Origin: Levilactobacillus andaensis
Lineage (GTDB): Bacteria > Bacillota > Bacilli > Lactobacillales > Lactobacillaceae
NCBI RefSeq assembly: GCF_016861695.1
Contig: NZ_BOLP01000003.1
Location: 248,001-312,000 of the forward strand
Length of the DNA stretch: 64,000 bases
Reading direction: 5' to 3'
Shown here one piece after another: positions 1 to 8,040 of the stretch. A program made the translations under genes and the position numbers. Position 1 is the first letter of the stretch; each line of letters starts with the position of its first letter. The notes under the pieces were generated by a model that ran no database searches, had not been told where the DNA came from, and saw only the letters and a list, made by a program, of their open reading frames with translations.

Positions 1-559
1 GCAAAAACGTCGTGGTGTAGCTGTACGTCAGGACCGCAAGTAGGAGCACGCCCCCGGAAAGTGCCGTCATCGAAGGCGGCTTGATTGGCAACAAGACCAG
101 TAGGCTCAGGATGCCGCAGGTTGGAAAATAGATGACGGTGATAATCAGGAGCACCTGCAACAACAGCATCGGTGACAGGTTATGAAAGGCAATCATCGCC
201 AGTAACGTGAAGCCCAGACACTCGATCAGCGAGATAAAGTAGTACAGAATTTCCGGAGCTAGTAACAGGTAGCTGCGCCGCTCAACGATAAAGTAATACA
301 TTTTCAAGAAGCCGTCTTCCCGCCGACCGTAGACCATCAAGACGACATTGTTTAACGTATTAGACATCACCACGTACGACAAATATGGCGTTAACAGGAT
401 AATCAGCTTCTCGGCATCATAGGTCTGCTGGGCCATGACATTTTTCCAGTTAGACATCGCAAAGAAAAGTAGCGGAAAAATCACGGCGTAAACGAACGCC
501 AGCCGATTATCCAGTAACATTTCCAGGTCAAATTTCATTAAAGCTCGAATTTTCTTCAT
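1..559 (-). CDS. ABC-2 type transporter permease, C-terminally cut by the window edge
   Basis: The minus-strand frame opens at ATG 559 behind a GAGGAG site about eight bases upstream and stays open to the window edge, so only the first 186 or so residues are present. The start reads MKKIRALMKFDLEMLLDNR and is followed by hydrophobic segments near residues 20-35, 55-75, 105-125, 130-150 and 165-180. An amphipathic start followed by six helices is typical of ABC-2 permeases, which pair with a separate ATPase in drug, lipid or peptide export. The ATPase is not visible and would lie beyond the edge. The family assignment comes from topology and style only. Confidence 0.6.
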   Translation of the reverse strand, partial: MKKIRALMKFDLEMLLDNRLAFVYAVIFPLLFFAMSNWKNVMAQQTYDAEKLIILLTPYLSYVVMSNTLNNVVLMVYGRREDGFLKMYYFIVERRSYLLLAPEILYYFISLIECLGFTLLAMIAFHNLSPMLLLQVLLIITVIYFPTCGILSLLVLLPIKPPSMTALSGGVLLLAVLTYSYTTTFL

Positions 560-705
560 ATTCCCCACTCCTCACTGTCCTTGTGCCGTATACTAGCACT
601 CTCAGGTATCATCACGTGGCAAACACTCCTGACCCCCCAGTTTTTTCGCTGACCTTTTTTATGGCCCGCCATCATTAGTACCCTACAGAAAGAATGTGCA
701 ACTAA

Positions 706-1371
706 TTGTCTTTTCCAGATAAGTTTCAACTGACCACTATCACCGAACAAAACTTAATCCAGCAAAATTTAGCCCAGTTGATTTATACAACCGGTAAATT
801 CGAAAACCTGTCGACCTCGCTAACGGATACGATCTGTATTCTAAATAATGAGCCAGCGCCTGCCGCTACGCCCAGAGATATCGCCACCATTATCAGTTTG
901 AACCACGCCTTTCAGTCCATCCTAGCTCAAAAATTGCCACTAATTTACCCAGATATTTTCGTTCTCAACCAGGACATTAATAATAGCCGCCCCAGCTCTG
1001 GCCAGCTTCGGACCAACGATGTCACGGTCGCCTTAACCAATGACGTCTGGCTACCCCCGCTCCCTGACCCCCAACGCACGCCACGGGAACTCACCAACAT
1101 CCTGACTGGCTCCACAACCACGACCGAAAAAGCACTCAACTTGAATCTCTACCTCTCGCGTTGGCAACTCTTTATGGACGGCAACAAGCGGACCGCCATC
1201 GTCGCGGCCAACGCTCTCATGATTCAGGCTGGTGCCGGCCTTCTAGCCATCCCCGAAAACAAGATGCACTGGTATCGCTCGCAGCTGCAAAAATACTATC
1301 GTTCCGGTCGCGATGCCAGTTTGAAACAGTGGCTCTACGACAATTGTGTATTTGGCATTGCCGAAAATTGA
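706..1371 (+). CDS. Fic/Doc-like protein with degenerate catalytic motif
   Basis: The frame follows directly on an in-frame stop and its first usable start is TTG 706, with only a weak AGAAAG upstream, so the true start is uncertain. Residues near 160-170 read QLFMDGNKRTA, which matches the Fic core motif HxFx(D/E)GN(G/K)RT, but the catalytic histidine is replaced by glutamine. Fic proteins transfer AMP or other phosphate groups onto target proteins and the histidine is the general base. The rest of the motif is kept, so nucleotide binding may survive without transfer activity. No antitoxin gene is adjacent. The protein stands alone and is followed by a strong terminator. Confidence 0.6.
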   Translation: MSFPDKFQLTTITEQNLIQQNLAQLIYTTGKFENLSTSLTDTICILNNEPAPAATPRDIATIISLNHAFQSILAQKLPLIYPDIFVLNQDINNSRPSSGQLRTNDVTVALTNDVWLPPLPDPQRTPRELTNILTGSTTTTEKALNLNLYLSRWQLFMDGNKRTAIVAANALMIQAGAGLLAIPENKMHWYRSQLQKYYRSGRDASLKQWLYDNCVFGIAEN

Positions 1372-1385
1372 TTGCCCCAACTATC

Positions 1386-1424
1386 AAAAGCGCGTCCCCA
1401 CCTCATCAATGGGAACACGCTTTT
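1386..1424 (+). terminator. Rho-independent terminator after the Fic-like gene
   Basis: AAAAGCGCGTCCCCA pairs with TGGGAACACGCTTTT across a nine-base loop, and the arm ends in a T run. Confidence 0.75.
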
Positions 1425-1579
1425 CGTTTATCCGCTTACTTCATTTCCCAGCAATTGCTGTTACTTAAGAAAACAAACCCCACCGCCCCAAGTAACTTTT
1501 GATCAGCTAACCTACATCCAGTCCTAAAATGGTAGCAAATATGACGACTATCAGGTTATCAAGAAGCGAGGCAATACGG

Positions 1580-2746
1580 ATGAGAACTAGAAAAAATTGG
1601 TGGCTATTCATTGGTGGCCTGGCCATTCTTGGCTTGGGCCTATTCCTCAATCCCCCAGTTGCGCATGCTGTCAGTACCCAGCTACCGACCCCCGTTGTCA
1701 CCACAATTGCGACTCCCCATTGGTCACATCATACTCGCGAATTTATCGGCTATTGGGGGCTAGTGGCCCTGATTGCCGCCAGCTCTCTCACTGCCGGCTG
1801 GTGGCTTAGTCGCCAACCGACCAAGCGGCCTTCCCCACAGGCTCCGCTCGCACATACCTTCGATATTCCTCCCGTCTCACCAGCCCTAGCCCAAGTTCTC
1901 GTTGACCGGCATTGGCCAGATCCTGACGCCCTGACCGGTGACATCATCGCCGCCGTCACTCGCCAAGATCTCACCATGACTTTGGAGCAAGAAACGATTC
2001 GTTTTACTAAAACTAGTCCGGTTGCCAACCACTTTCTCCAGCAATGCTTCGACCACTTAGGCAGCAGTAATAGTTTCACCTTGGCCGAGCTCGTGACGTT
2101 TGCGACGACCGATAAACAAGGCCTTGTGAGTCACTGGTTCCGTGACTGGCAACTGCAAGTCAATGCGGCCGCCAGCCACTACCAAGACCCCCATAACACC
2201 GCATATCAGCAACATCTATGGACGTTTACCCTTGGCCTGACCGGTTTAATTCTTGGCTGGCTCAGCTTCTCCTGGGCTATCAGCTTCCCGCTACTCATCA
2301 AGACTGCTGTGGCAAGCGGCGTGCTCCTCCTGCTCATCTGGGGTTACCTGCTCACGCACCATCGCATGGATCTCAACACGGCAGCGGGCCAGCAAATCGT
2401 GACCACCGCCCGTGCTTGCCAACAATTATTCAAGGCTAGCGGTCACCTCACCGCCACCCAGCTTGGTGACCTACCTTTGTGGGACCCCTTACTCCCGTAT
2501 GCCGTGGCGTTTGGCCAATTGAAACCTGTGACAAAACAACTAACCGACATCTTCGGTCCAGACCAGGTTCGCACGGCTTTAGCCACAACCTTCGCCCTCT
2601 ACTATTCGGTCGATTCAGACCAGCCGCTGGCAGCCACCCTTGATGAGCAACTGACCCATGCCATCAACCAGTCCACCAGCGTTCACTTGGCCTGGAAATC
2701 GAACGGTCACATCTTCAGCACCGGCCCGGACAGCGAAAAATTCTAA
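1580..2746 (+). CDS. DUF2207-like membrane protein lacking most of the extracellular domain
   Basis: ATG 1580 is chosen because GAGG lies eight bases upstream; the earlier ATGs at 1529 and 1541 have no such site. A signal-like segment with an alanine-rich end (residues about 8-32) is followed after some 30 residues by a transmembrane helix, a cytoplasmic stretch, two more helices near residues 220-265, and a C-terminal part containing YAVAFGQLKPVTKQL. That last motif resembles the conserved end of DUF2207 predicted membrane proteins. Those proteins are usually near 600 residues with a large outer beta domain after the signal. Here, at 388 residues, that domain is essentially absent. Function is unknown and it ends at its own terminator. 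Confidence 0.6.
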   Translation: MRTRKNWWLFIGGLAILGLGLFLNPPVAHAVSTQLPTPVVTTIATPHWSHHTREFIGYWGLVALIAASSLTAGWWLSRQPTKRPSPQAPLAHTFDIPPVSPALAQVLVDRHWPDPDALTGDIIAAVTRQDLTMTLEQETIRFTKTSPVANHFLQQCFDHLGSSNSFTLAELVTFATTDKQGLVSHWFRDWQLQVNAAASHYQDPHNTAYQQHLWTFTLGLTGLILGWLSFSWAISFPLLIKTAVASGVLLLLIWGYLLTHHRMDLNTAAGQQIVTTARACQQLFKASGHLTATQLGDLPLWDPLLPYAVAFGQLKPVTKQLTDIFGPDQVRTALATTFALYYSVDSDQPLAATLDEQLTHAINQSTSVHLAWKSNGHIFSTGPDSEKF

Positions 2747-2751
2747 TCTAA

Positions 2752-2788
2752 CCGCGTTCTGTAGCCAGCTAGCACAGAGCGCGGCTTT
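2752..2788 (+). terminator. Terminator after the DUF2207-like gene
   Basis: CCGCGTTCTGT pairs with ACAGAGCGCGG, with one mismatch, and is followed by CTTTTA. Confidence 0.7.
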
Positions 2789-2801
2789 TAATTTGCCAAA
2801 A

Positions 2802-2868
2802 GTCATATATAGTTGACATTTCGTCAGCCCGCTCCTATACTAAAAATGTCATATATATCTAACATTTC
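2802..2868 (+). promoter_or_regulatory. Sigma-A promoter framed by two operator-like direct repeats
   Basis: TTGACA (2813-2818) and TATACT (2836-2841) are separated by 17 bases, a near-consensus promoter. A 21-base sequence starting GTCATATATA occurs at 2802-2822, overlapping the -35, and again at 2848-2868, at the expected transcription start; 18 of 21 bases agree. The placement fits two binding sites for an autorepressor, most simply the XRE protein encoded 18 bases further on. Confidence 0.7.
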
Positions 2869-2885
2869 AAAGGGAGGTGACCTGC

Positions 2886-3074
2886 GTGAACCGCGTCAAA
2901 GACTTTCGGAAAGCTGCCGGCTTGACCCAGTATCAGCTTGCCAAACAAGTGGCCGTTGCCCGCCAGACCATCAACTTGGTCGAGAACGACAAATATAATC
3001 CGTCGCTCGATCTATGCTTACGGTTAGCCAAGGCCCTCCACACGGACCTGAATCATCTATTCTGGGAGGATTAA
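2886..3074 (+). CDS. XRE-family HTH regulator, short
   Basis: GTG 2886 follows AGGGAGGTGA at a good distance; the upstream GTG 2877 lies inside that site. The 62-residue protein is a bare helix-turn-helix with QYQLAKQVAVARQTINLVEN as the recognition region and ends NHLFWED. Stand-alone HTH proteins of this size are commonly paired with DUF3278 membrane proteins in lactobacilli, and one follows here after four bases, so the two form an operon. The protein probably represses its own promoter through the paired repeats just upstream. Whether the membrane partner signals to it is not shown by the sequence. Confidence 0.85.
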   Translation: MNRVKDFRKAAGLTQYQLAKQVAVARQTINLVENDKYNPSLDLCLRLAKALHTDLNHLFWED

Positions 3075-3078
3075 GTAT

Positions 3079-3609
3079 ATGAAAAACGGGGAAAATTTAC
3101 GTGATCGCATTGTAAAACACTTTTTCAATATTTCCGGGGACTTCGACGAATATAAGCGCCAAGAAGTCAACCGCATCGGGACTAATGCACTGATGATGTG
3201 TATCCCCGCTCTACTGTTGCCACCGGTCGTTGCTGCCTTTTGGGCAAAAAACTCACCGGATAATGCACTTCTAGGTATTATTTTATTCAATGCCATTTTC
3301 TTCGGAGTGGTCATCTGTCCCTACCTCATGGTGGCTAGCCGGCGCGCGCACCTCACCGACAAGGAAGTTGATATCAGCGATATGCCGGCTGCGCGACGGC
3401 ACGTTTTGAAATCCGCAGTAGGCCAAGGTCTCTACTTTGCCGTTTGCATGTACCTTATCACTGTGACCCTAAATTGCGTTTTTGATGGCAGCGACGTTTT
3501 TCGTCAACTAACCTCACTAAGCAATATTAAAACGGCGATTGGCAATGGCATCATTTTCGGGATTATCATGGGCATCACGTACTCGGTACGACTCAAGAAA
3601 CAACGCTAG
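3079..3609 (+). CDS. DUF3278-family membrane protein, copy 1
   Basis: A 176-residue protein with a conserved start (ISGDFDEYKRQEVNRIGTNA), four hydrophobic segments near residues 35-60, 65-85, 110-135 and 150-170, and a basic tail ending RLKKQR. It follows the XRE gene by four bases and is translated from a GGGAGGA site that overlaps the end of that gene. DUF3278 proteins are small integral membrane proteins of unknown role that travel with XRE regulators. Two close paralogues follow in tandem. The family name rests on the motif and the XRE context. Confidence 0.75.
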   Translation: MKNGENLRDRIVKHFFNISGDFDEYKRQEVNRIGTNALMMCIPALLLPPVVAAFWAKNSPDNALLGIILFNAIFFGVVICPYLMVASRRAHLTDKEVDISDMPAARRHVLKSAVGQGLYFAVCMYLITVTLNCVFDGSDVFRQLTSLSNIKTAIGNGIIFGIIMGITYSVRLKKQR

Positions 3610-3698
3610 CTTGGGGGAAAACTAGCGGCTAATAGTTAAAATTTGCTGGTCGGCAGCTAGTTCAGTGTTGCTCATCTATTCTGGGAGGAGTACGAATT

Positions 3699-4229
3699 AT
3701 GAAAAATAAAGAAACTTTACGCGACCAATTTGTGAAACACTTTTTCAATATTTCCGGGGACTTCGACGAATATAAGCGCCAAGAAACCAATCGCATCGGG
3801 ACTAATGTGATGATGCTGTGTTTACCGGCAATTCTAATTCCATCGATCATCGCTGGCTTGTGGGCGACCAAATCGCCGGAGGACGCCCTGCTAGGCTTAA
3901 TTTTCTTCAATGTCATCTTTGTCGGCGTCATCATCTGTCCTTACCTTATGACGGCCAGCCGGCGCGCGCACCTCACCGACAATGAAGTCGATGTCCGCGA
4001 CTTGCCGGCCGCACGGAGAACCGTTTTGAAACGTGCGCTGGGGAGTGGCCTATACGGGTTCGTCTTCTTCTACCTGATGCAAGCCATTCTCAATTCTATC
4101 TTCGACCATGCCAGTTTTGTTGGCGAACTGACCTCATGGCATAACATCAGGACCGCACTACTGCTAGGGATTTTCATTGGTGTTATGATGGGCATTACCT
4201 ATTGGGTACGGCTTAAAAAGCAACGTTAG
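3699..4229 (+). CDS. DUF3278-family membrane protein, copy 2
   Basis: A 176-residue paralogue of the gene before it. The first 35 residues are nearly identical (ISGDFDEYKRQETNRIGTNV) and the tail again ends VRLKKQR; the membrane segments have diverged more. Its ribosome site lies in an 18-base sequence, TCATCTATTCTGGGAGGA, identical to the last codons of the upstream XRE gene plus its leader. That suggests the copied unit included the end of the regulator gene. No promoter is obvious in the 89-base gap, so it is probably read with copy 1. Confidence 0.75.
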   Translation: MKNKETLRDQFVKHFFNISGDFDEYKRQETNRIGTNVMMLCLPAILIPSIIAGLWATKSPEDALLGLIFFNVIFVGVIICPYLMTASRRAHLTDNEVDVRDLPAARRTVLKRALGSGLYGFVFFYLMQAILNSIFDHASFVGELTSWHNIRTALLLGIFIGVMMGITYWVRLKKQR

Positions 4230-4411
4230 ATTTAAAAAAACTACAAATGCTCGCAACTAGTAGAGAATGAATTCCGATGTGTAAACAGAGTACGAAGCCA
4301 TATCGAATACATTAATTATTAATCGTGGTGATTGTCCGTAAATGGGGAGATCTATGGTCAATCAAAGCTTCCACGTAGTCTTATCATTTATTCTGAGAGG
4401 GGTAAATTACT

Positions 4412-4939
4412 ATGAAAAACGGGGAGAGTTTACGTGATCGTCTTGTAAAACGCTTTTTCAACATCTCAGGGGATTTCGATGAATATAAACGGCAAGAAAC
4501 CAACCGCATCGGCACTAATGTGATGATGCTGTGTCTACCAGCACTTTTATTACCACCTATACTTGCTTCTTTCTGGGCAACCACGTCACCAGAAGACGCC
4601 CTCTTAGGTATCGTCTTATTCAATTTCATTTTTGCCGGTACCGTTATTCTTCCCTATCTCACCATAGCTAGACGACGTGCGCATCTCACCGACAATGAGA
4701 TTGATGCCAACGACATATCAGCCGCACGGCGACACGTTCTAAAATCTGCTCTGGGCCAAGGCCTTTTCATGACGGCATGGATGTATTTTCTGGGGATTTT
4801 AGTCAACTGTAGCAATGGTTCTAGTTTTACAAGACAACTAATTTCACTAAGTAACATAAAAATTGCAGTTCTAACGGGAGTACTTGTCGGTATTACAATG
4901 GGTATTACTTACTGGGTACGGCTTAAAAAGCAACGCTAG
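4412..4939 (+). CDS. DUF3278-family membrane protein, copy 3
   Basis: A 175-residue third paralogue with the same start, four hydrophobic segments and KKQR tail. It is closest to copy 1 in its central part (AARRHVLKSALGQGLF) and to copy 2 at the amino end, which would fit recombination among copies. The 182-base gap before it is AT-rich and may hold a promoter, but none is clear. A degenerate version of the XRE 3-prime end precedes the start codon. A strong hairpin terminator follows, closing the four-gene block. Confidence 0.75.
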   Translation: MKNGESLRDRLVKRFFNISGDFDEYKRQETNRIGTNVMMLCLPALLLPPILASFWATTSPEDALLGIVLFNFIFAGTVILPYLTIARRRAHLTDNEIDANDISAARRHVLKSALGQGLFMTAWMYFLGILVNCSNGSSFTRQLISLSNIKIAVLTGVLVGITMGITYWVRLKKQR

Positions 4940-4986
4940 ATTTAAGAAAGGCAATACTGAGGAAGGAAACACAAACTGCAATGCTT

Positions 4987-5036
4987 AAAAGGACCATCGA
5001 AACAGGGGCAAATTTCCTGCTTTGATGGTCCTTTAA
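4987..5036 (+). terminator. Bidirectional terminator between DUF3278 copy 3 and the XRE-TPR gene
   Basis: A stem of about 19 pairs, AAAGGACCATCGAAACAGG against CCTGCTTTGATGGTCCTTT, flanked by A and T runs on each side. It lies between convergent genes. Confidence 0.8.
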
Positions 5037-5089
5037 CATTCATTTTTTACTTTCAATCTAATTCACATCTATTCAGCTCGACGTGCCGC

Positions 5090-5962
5090 TCACTTCTCAT
5101 ACCGGCTCCGCAGCGCGCCCACCTTGACCTCGACTACTTCGTTATGGTTGATGCGTGCGAAGGCCAAGGCCTCGTTCATCAGGCACTGGATGGTGTCGTC
5201 ATCTTGGTGCTGCTTGATGGCATTTTCGGCCGCCAAAAACTTCAGCCGCGGCAAGTAGTAGGTCACGTGCTTGTCCGAACACAGAAGGACGCCGGCGTCG
5301 ATCAGGTCGTTACTGGTGACAAAATCGCTGGCGTGGGCGTAGAATTCCGCCGTGTAAAAGATCAGCGTGAGCAGGCGCAGGTAATCATTACCAGCTTCTT
5401 CATGGGCAGCGGCCAGCGCGCGTTGCACGTACCCCGTCGTCTTGGTGAAGTAAAACTTGGCCTTCTCCGGTTGCTCGTGCCGCTCGTACAACACGCCAGA
5501 ACCCACATAGGCGAGCTGCGTAAAAATGGTCTCGTGCTTCTCATCGAATCCATTTAAAATGCGAGCAAAGTCGAAAAGAACATCGTCGGGTTCCTTGTTG
5601 ATCAGAGCATTCAGCATCCCCCGCAGATAGTAGAACTGCATCTTCAAAGGAATCGCGTCAATCTTGGCCTCGTCGATGTCGTTAAGAGACTGGAGGACGG
5701 TCCGGTAGTCCTCCATCATCAACTGGTCTTCCACCTTATCCAATTGCGCCCGCATCTTCGTGACCGAGGTCGCCTGCACTTCATTGAGGTCATCGACCGT
5801 CAATCCGAGTCGCGCACAGAGCTGTTCTAAAATAGCCAGTGAGGGGACGCGCCCCTGCCGCTCAAATTTACTCAGCGTGGCCTGCGTACAGATGCCGGCC
5901 GATAATTTCACTTGTGACAGCCGCAACGCCTTGCGCTGGGCCACGAATTTTTTGATGTCCAT
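5090..5962 (-). CDS. XRE-TPR regulator (PlcR/Rgg-like)
   Basis: ATG 5962 follows GGATGGAG; a longer frame opens at TTG 5998 without a site. The first 65 residues are a helix-turn-helix (SQVKLSAGICTQATLSKFER) and the remaining 225 form helical tetratricopeptide-like repeats. This layout is typical of RNPP regulators (Rgg, PlcR, PrgX), which bind short signalling peptides in the repeat domain. No partner peptide is obvious downstream. The gene is divergent from an ABC exporter 369 bases away, whose leader encodes an 18-residue peptide. The regulator may control that exporter, but this is inference. Confidence 0.75.
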   Translation of the reverse strand: MDIKKFVAQRKALRLSQVKLSAGICTQATLSKFERQGRVPSLAILEQLCARLGLTVDDLNEVQATSVTKMRAQLDKVEDQLMMEDYRTVLQSLNDIDEAKIDAIPLKMQFYYLRGMLNALINKEPDDVLFDFARILNGFDEKHETIFTQLAYVGSGVLYERHEQPEKAKFYFTKTTGYVQRALAAAHEEAGNDYLRLLTLIFYTAEFYAHASDFVTSNDLIDAGVLLCSDKHVTYYLPRLKFLAAENAIKQHQDDDTIQCLMNEALAFARINHNEVVEVKVGALRSRYEK

Positions 5963-6110
5963 GCTGCTCCATCCTATTCTGCGGTCGTGATTACCCAAAC
6001 AGCCTGTGCAGACCGACTCATTTTAATAGTGTTTAGAATGCCTCTCATGACGCCATTTCTCGGTACCATTCTCTTCCTTTAGTATATCACTGCACTTAGT
6101 CTAACAATAG

Positions 6111-6140
6111 TTTACTTGTAGCCACAGCTTAGCCTATAAT
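6111..6140 (+). promoter_or_regulatory. Promoter of the ABC exporter leader
   Basis: TTTACT (6111-6116) and TATAAT (6135-6140) are spaced by 18 bases, placing the transcript start near 6147, about 60 bases before the small leader frame. Confidence 0.6.
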
Positions 6141-6208
6141 TAAATTTAAATTGCAATTCTAATCATTTTATTATATTATGGCGATAATTCTAGAAGGAAG
6201 TGATGCCC

Positions 6209-6265
6209 ATGACTCACCTACTCCGGACTCACCGGCCATTGCCGGCAGCCCACCGCTTTCTTTGA
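6209..6265 (+). CDS. Putative 18-residue leader peptide upstream of the ABC exporter
   Basis: ATG 6209 follows AGAAGGAAGTGATGCCC, a good ribosome site, and the frame MTHLLRTHRPLPAAHRFL ends at TGA 6263-6265. It is rich in arginine, histidine and proline, and ends 65 bases before the exporter start. Short arginine- and proline-rich frames can stall ribosomes in antibiotic-inducible leaders. In the gap, CTCTC (6310-6314) can pair with GAGAG (6319-6323), which is part of the exporter ribosome site. The coding potential rests on one site and one short frame, so this is tentative. Confidence 0.45.
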   Translation: MTHLLRTHRPLPAAHRFL

Positions 6266-6330
6266 TTCCACTATGGGGCAAGATATTGTGCAACGTAACT
6301 AAGTTTTTTCTCTCAAAGGAGAGCTATCTG

Positions 6331-7950
6331 ATGTGGAATCTCGTGATACGGCCCCAGAAGCGGCTATTTAATATCTTCTTGATCATTACTTTTCTCCATG
6401 CGCTCATTACTATTTCATACGCCAAGGTCATCGAATTTTTGACCCAGGTGATCACCGGTAAAGTTCAGATTGCATTCGGCTATCTCGTCGTTTTTTGTCT
6501 GGCCTTTGCCAGCCTCACCGCGCTCATCAACGTCATCGGCGGTTACTTTAAGGGCCGCGTCATCAATGGCGCCATGCAACATTTACGCCAACAAGTCTTC
6601 GGTCATTTTCTAACAGCCACTGACTTAAAGGATGAGACCGTTGGTGCCAAAGTCTCCTACCTGACTGCCAAGGCCGATGTCATTGAACAAACCTATATCG
6701 GCAGTTTCGTGATGGGAATGTCTCTGTGCTGTCAGCTTCTGCTCGCACTGGGCTTCGCGTTCGCCATCAATGTCCCCTTAACAGTGATGGTTCTGGTACT
6801 CGAAGTTCCAGCGGTCTTGTTACCCTTTCTATCCCAAAATCGTTTAAAGCGGGCTAAAACGCCGGTCTTACGGCAACTAGAATCCTACACCGCTGCTGTC
6901 ACCAACTGGCTATCTGGTTTAACGGTCATTAGGAATTTTGGTCGGGAGCACCTTTTTCAACAGCGGCATACTGTCCAAACGACAGCGCTAAATGCGGCTC
7001 AAAATCAGGACGTCTTGATTCGTAAGATTATCAGCGGTTGGTCGCAATTTTTTAGTGATCTCGTCTACTTGGGAACTTGGTTGATTGGTGGGCTCTTCGT
7101 CCTACGCTACGGGCTTTCCTTCGCGGCATTTATTGGGTTCACCCAACTTTCGAGCGCCATCTCGTTTCCTTTAGAAATGGCCAGCGACGTGTTTACCGAC
7201 TACTTTGGCGGCCGACGGGCTTATCTGGAATTTGTCCCCTTGCTATCGGCAAAGACAACGTTTAATCCTCGTTACCCCGTCCTGCTCACCACAACCATTA
7301 ACTTCATTACCTACGACCACGCGACTATCGCGGACCGGCAACAACCACTACTAAAAAACGTGACGCTTAGCATTGATCGGCGGGAGAAAATCATCGTGAT
7401 CGGTGAAAGCGGCGCAGGTAAGTCGACCCTGATTAACACGCTGTTTGGTGAGCACCAACTAACGGCCGGAACCATTACCGTTAATGGACAGCCACTTTCG
7501 ACGCTGACTACGGGTGACGTACCCAGTCTCATTGGCTTTCAGGAACAGTCGACCTTCATTTTTGACGGCACTATCGCGGATAACCTCACGCTATTTAAAA
7601 CGGGATACACAACTCAACAGCTGATAGCCGCTCTGAAAATGGCTGGCCTGACTGCGACCCCCGCGTTTCTAAAGACTAGCGTATCTACCACTGGCAGTCG
7701 ACTTTCCGGCGGTGAACGCCAACGGATTGGCCTCGCCCGAAATCTATTGGCTGCGAAACCATTCATGATTTTCGATGAACTCTCTAGCGGTCTGGATAAG
7801 GCTACCGCTAGTGCATTGGAACAGAAACTCTTTAGCCTGGATGTCGGTTTCATTTACATTACACATAACTACGATGCTGACTTGCTACGTCAAGCGGACC
7901 GCGTGTTGTACGTGAAGAACCAGCATGTCATTCCTTATGTGATCTCGTAA
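6331..7950 (+). CDS. ABC exporter, fused membrane and ATPase domains
   Basis: ATG 6331 is chosen because AAAGGAGAG lies about eight bases upstream; the frame is open to 6178 but that part overlaps the leader peptide. The 539-residue protein has six membrane helices in the first 320 residues. The ATPase domain carries Walker A GESGAGKST, signature LSGGERQR and Walker B FMIFDELSSGL with its catalytic glutamate. It is a half-transporter expected to work as a homodimer or with a partner encoded elsewhere, exporting a peptide, lipid or drug. It faces the XRE-TPR gene, its likely regulator. Confidence 0.85.
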   Translation: MWNLVIRPQKRLFNIFLIITFLHALITISYAKVIEFLTQVITGKVQIAFGYLVVFCLAFASLTALINVIGGYFKGRVINGAMQHLRQQVFGHFLTATDLKDETVGAKVSYLTAKADVIEQTYIGSFVMGMSLCCQLLLALGFAFAINVPLTVMVLVLEVPAVLLPFLSQNRLKRAKTPVLRQLESYTAAVTNWLSGLTVIRNFGREHLFQQRHTVQTTALNAAQNQDVLIRKIISGWSQFFSDLVYLGTWLIGGLFVLRYGLSFAAFIGFTQLSSAISFPLEMASDVFTDYFGGRRAYLEFVPLLSAKTTFNPRYPVLLTTTINFITYDHATIADRQQPLLKNVTLSIDRREKIIVIGESGAGKSTLINTLFGEHQLTAGTITVNGQPLSTLTTGDVPSLIGFQEQSTFIFDGTIADNLTLFKTGYTTQQLIAALKMAGLTATPAFLKTSVSTTGSRLSGGERQRIGLARNLLAAKPFMIFDELSSGLDKATASALEQKLFSLDVGFIYITHNYDADLLRQADRVLYVKNQHVIPYVIS

Positions 7951-7991
7951 ATCGCCAAATAGAATTTCACAGGCAGAATGCTTGCTCTTAT

Positions 7992-8020
7992 TTGACTAAT
8001 GTATATACTGATATATACAT
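7992..8020 (+). promoter_or_regulatory. Promoter and palindromic operator of the MazEF-type pair
   Basis: TTGACT (7992-7997) and TATACA (8014-8019) form a promoter with 16-base spacing. ATGTATATA (7999-8007) and TATATACAT (8012-8020) form a perfect nine-base dyad around CTGA, covering the -10. This is what autorepression by the antitoxin complex would need. Confidence 0.75.
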
Positions 8021-8040
8021 AGTAAAGAGAGGTGATTCTG

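Larger units (their letters stand above)
3053..4401 (+). repeat. Three relics of the XRE 3-prime end before each DUF3278 gene
   Basis: TCATCTATTCTGGGAGGA occurs at 3053-3070, where it encodes the end of the XRE protein, and at 3672-3689 exactly. It occurs with three changes at 4384-4401. Only the first copy is coding. All three supply the ribosome-binding site of the following gene, so selection may also have kept them. Confidence 0.75.
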
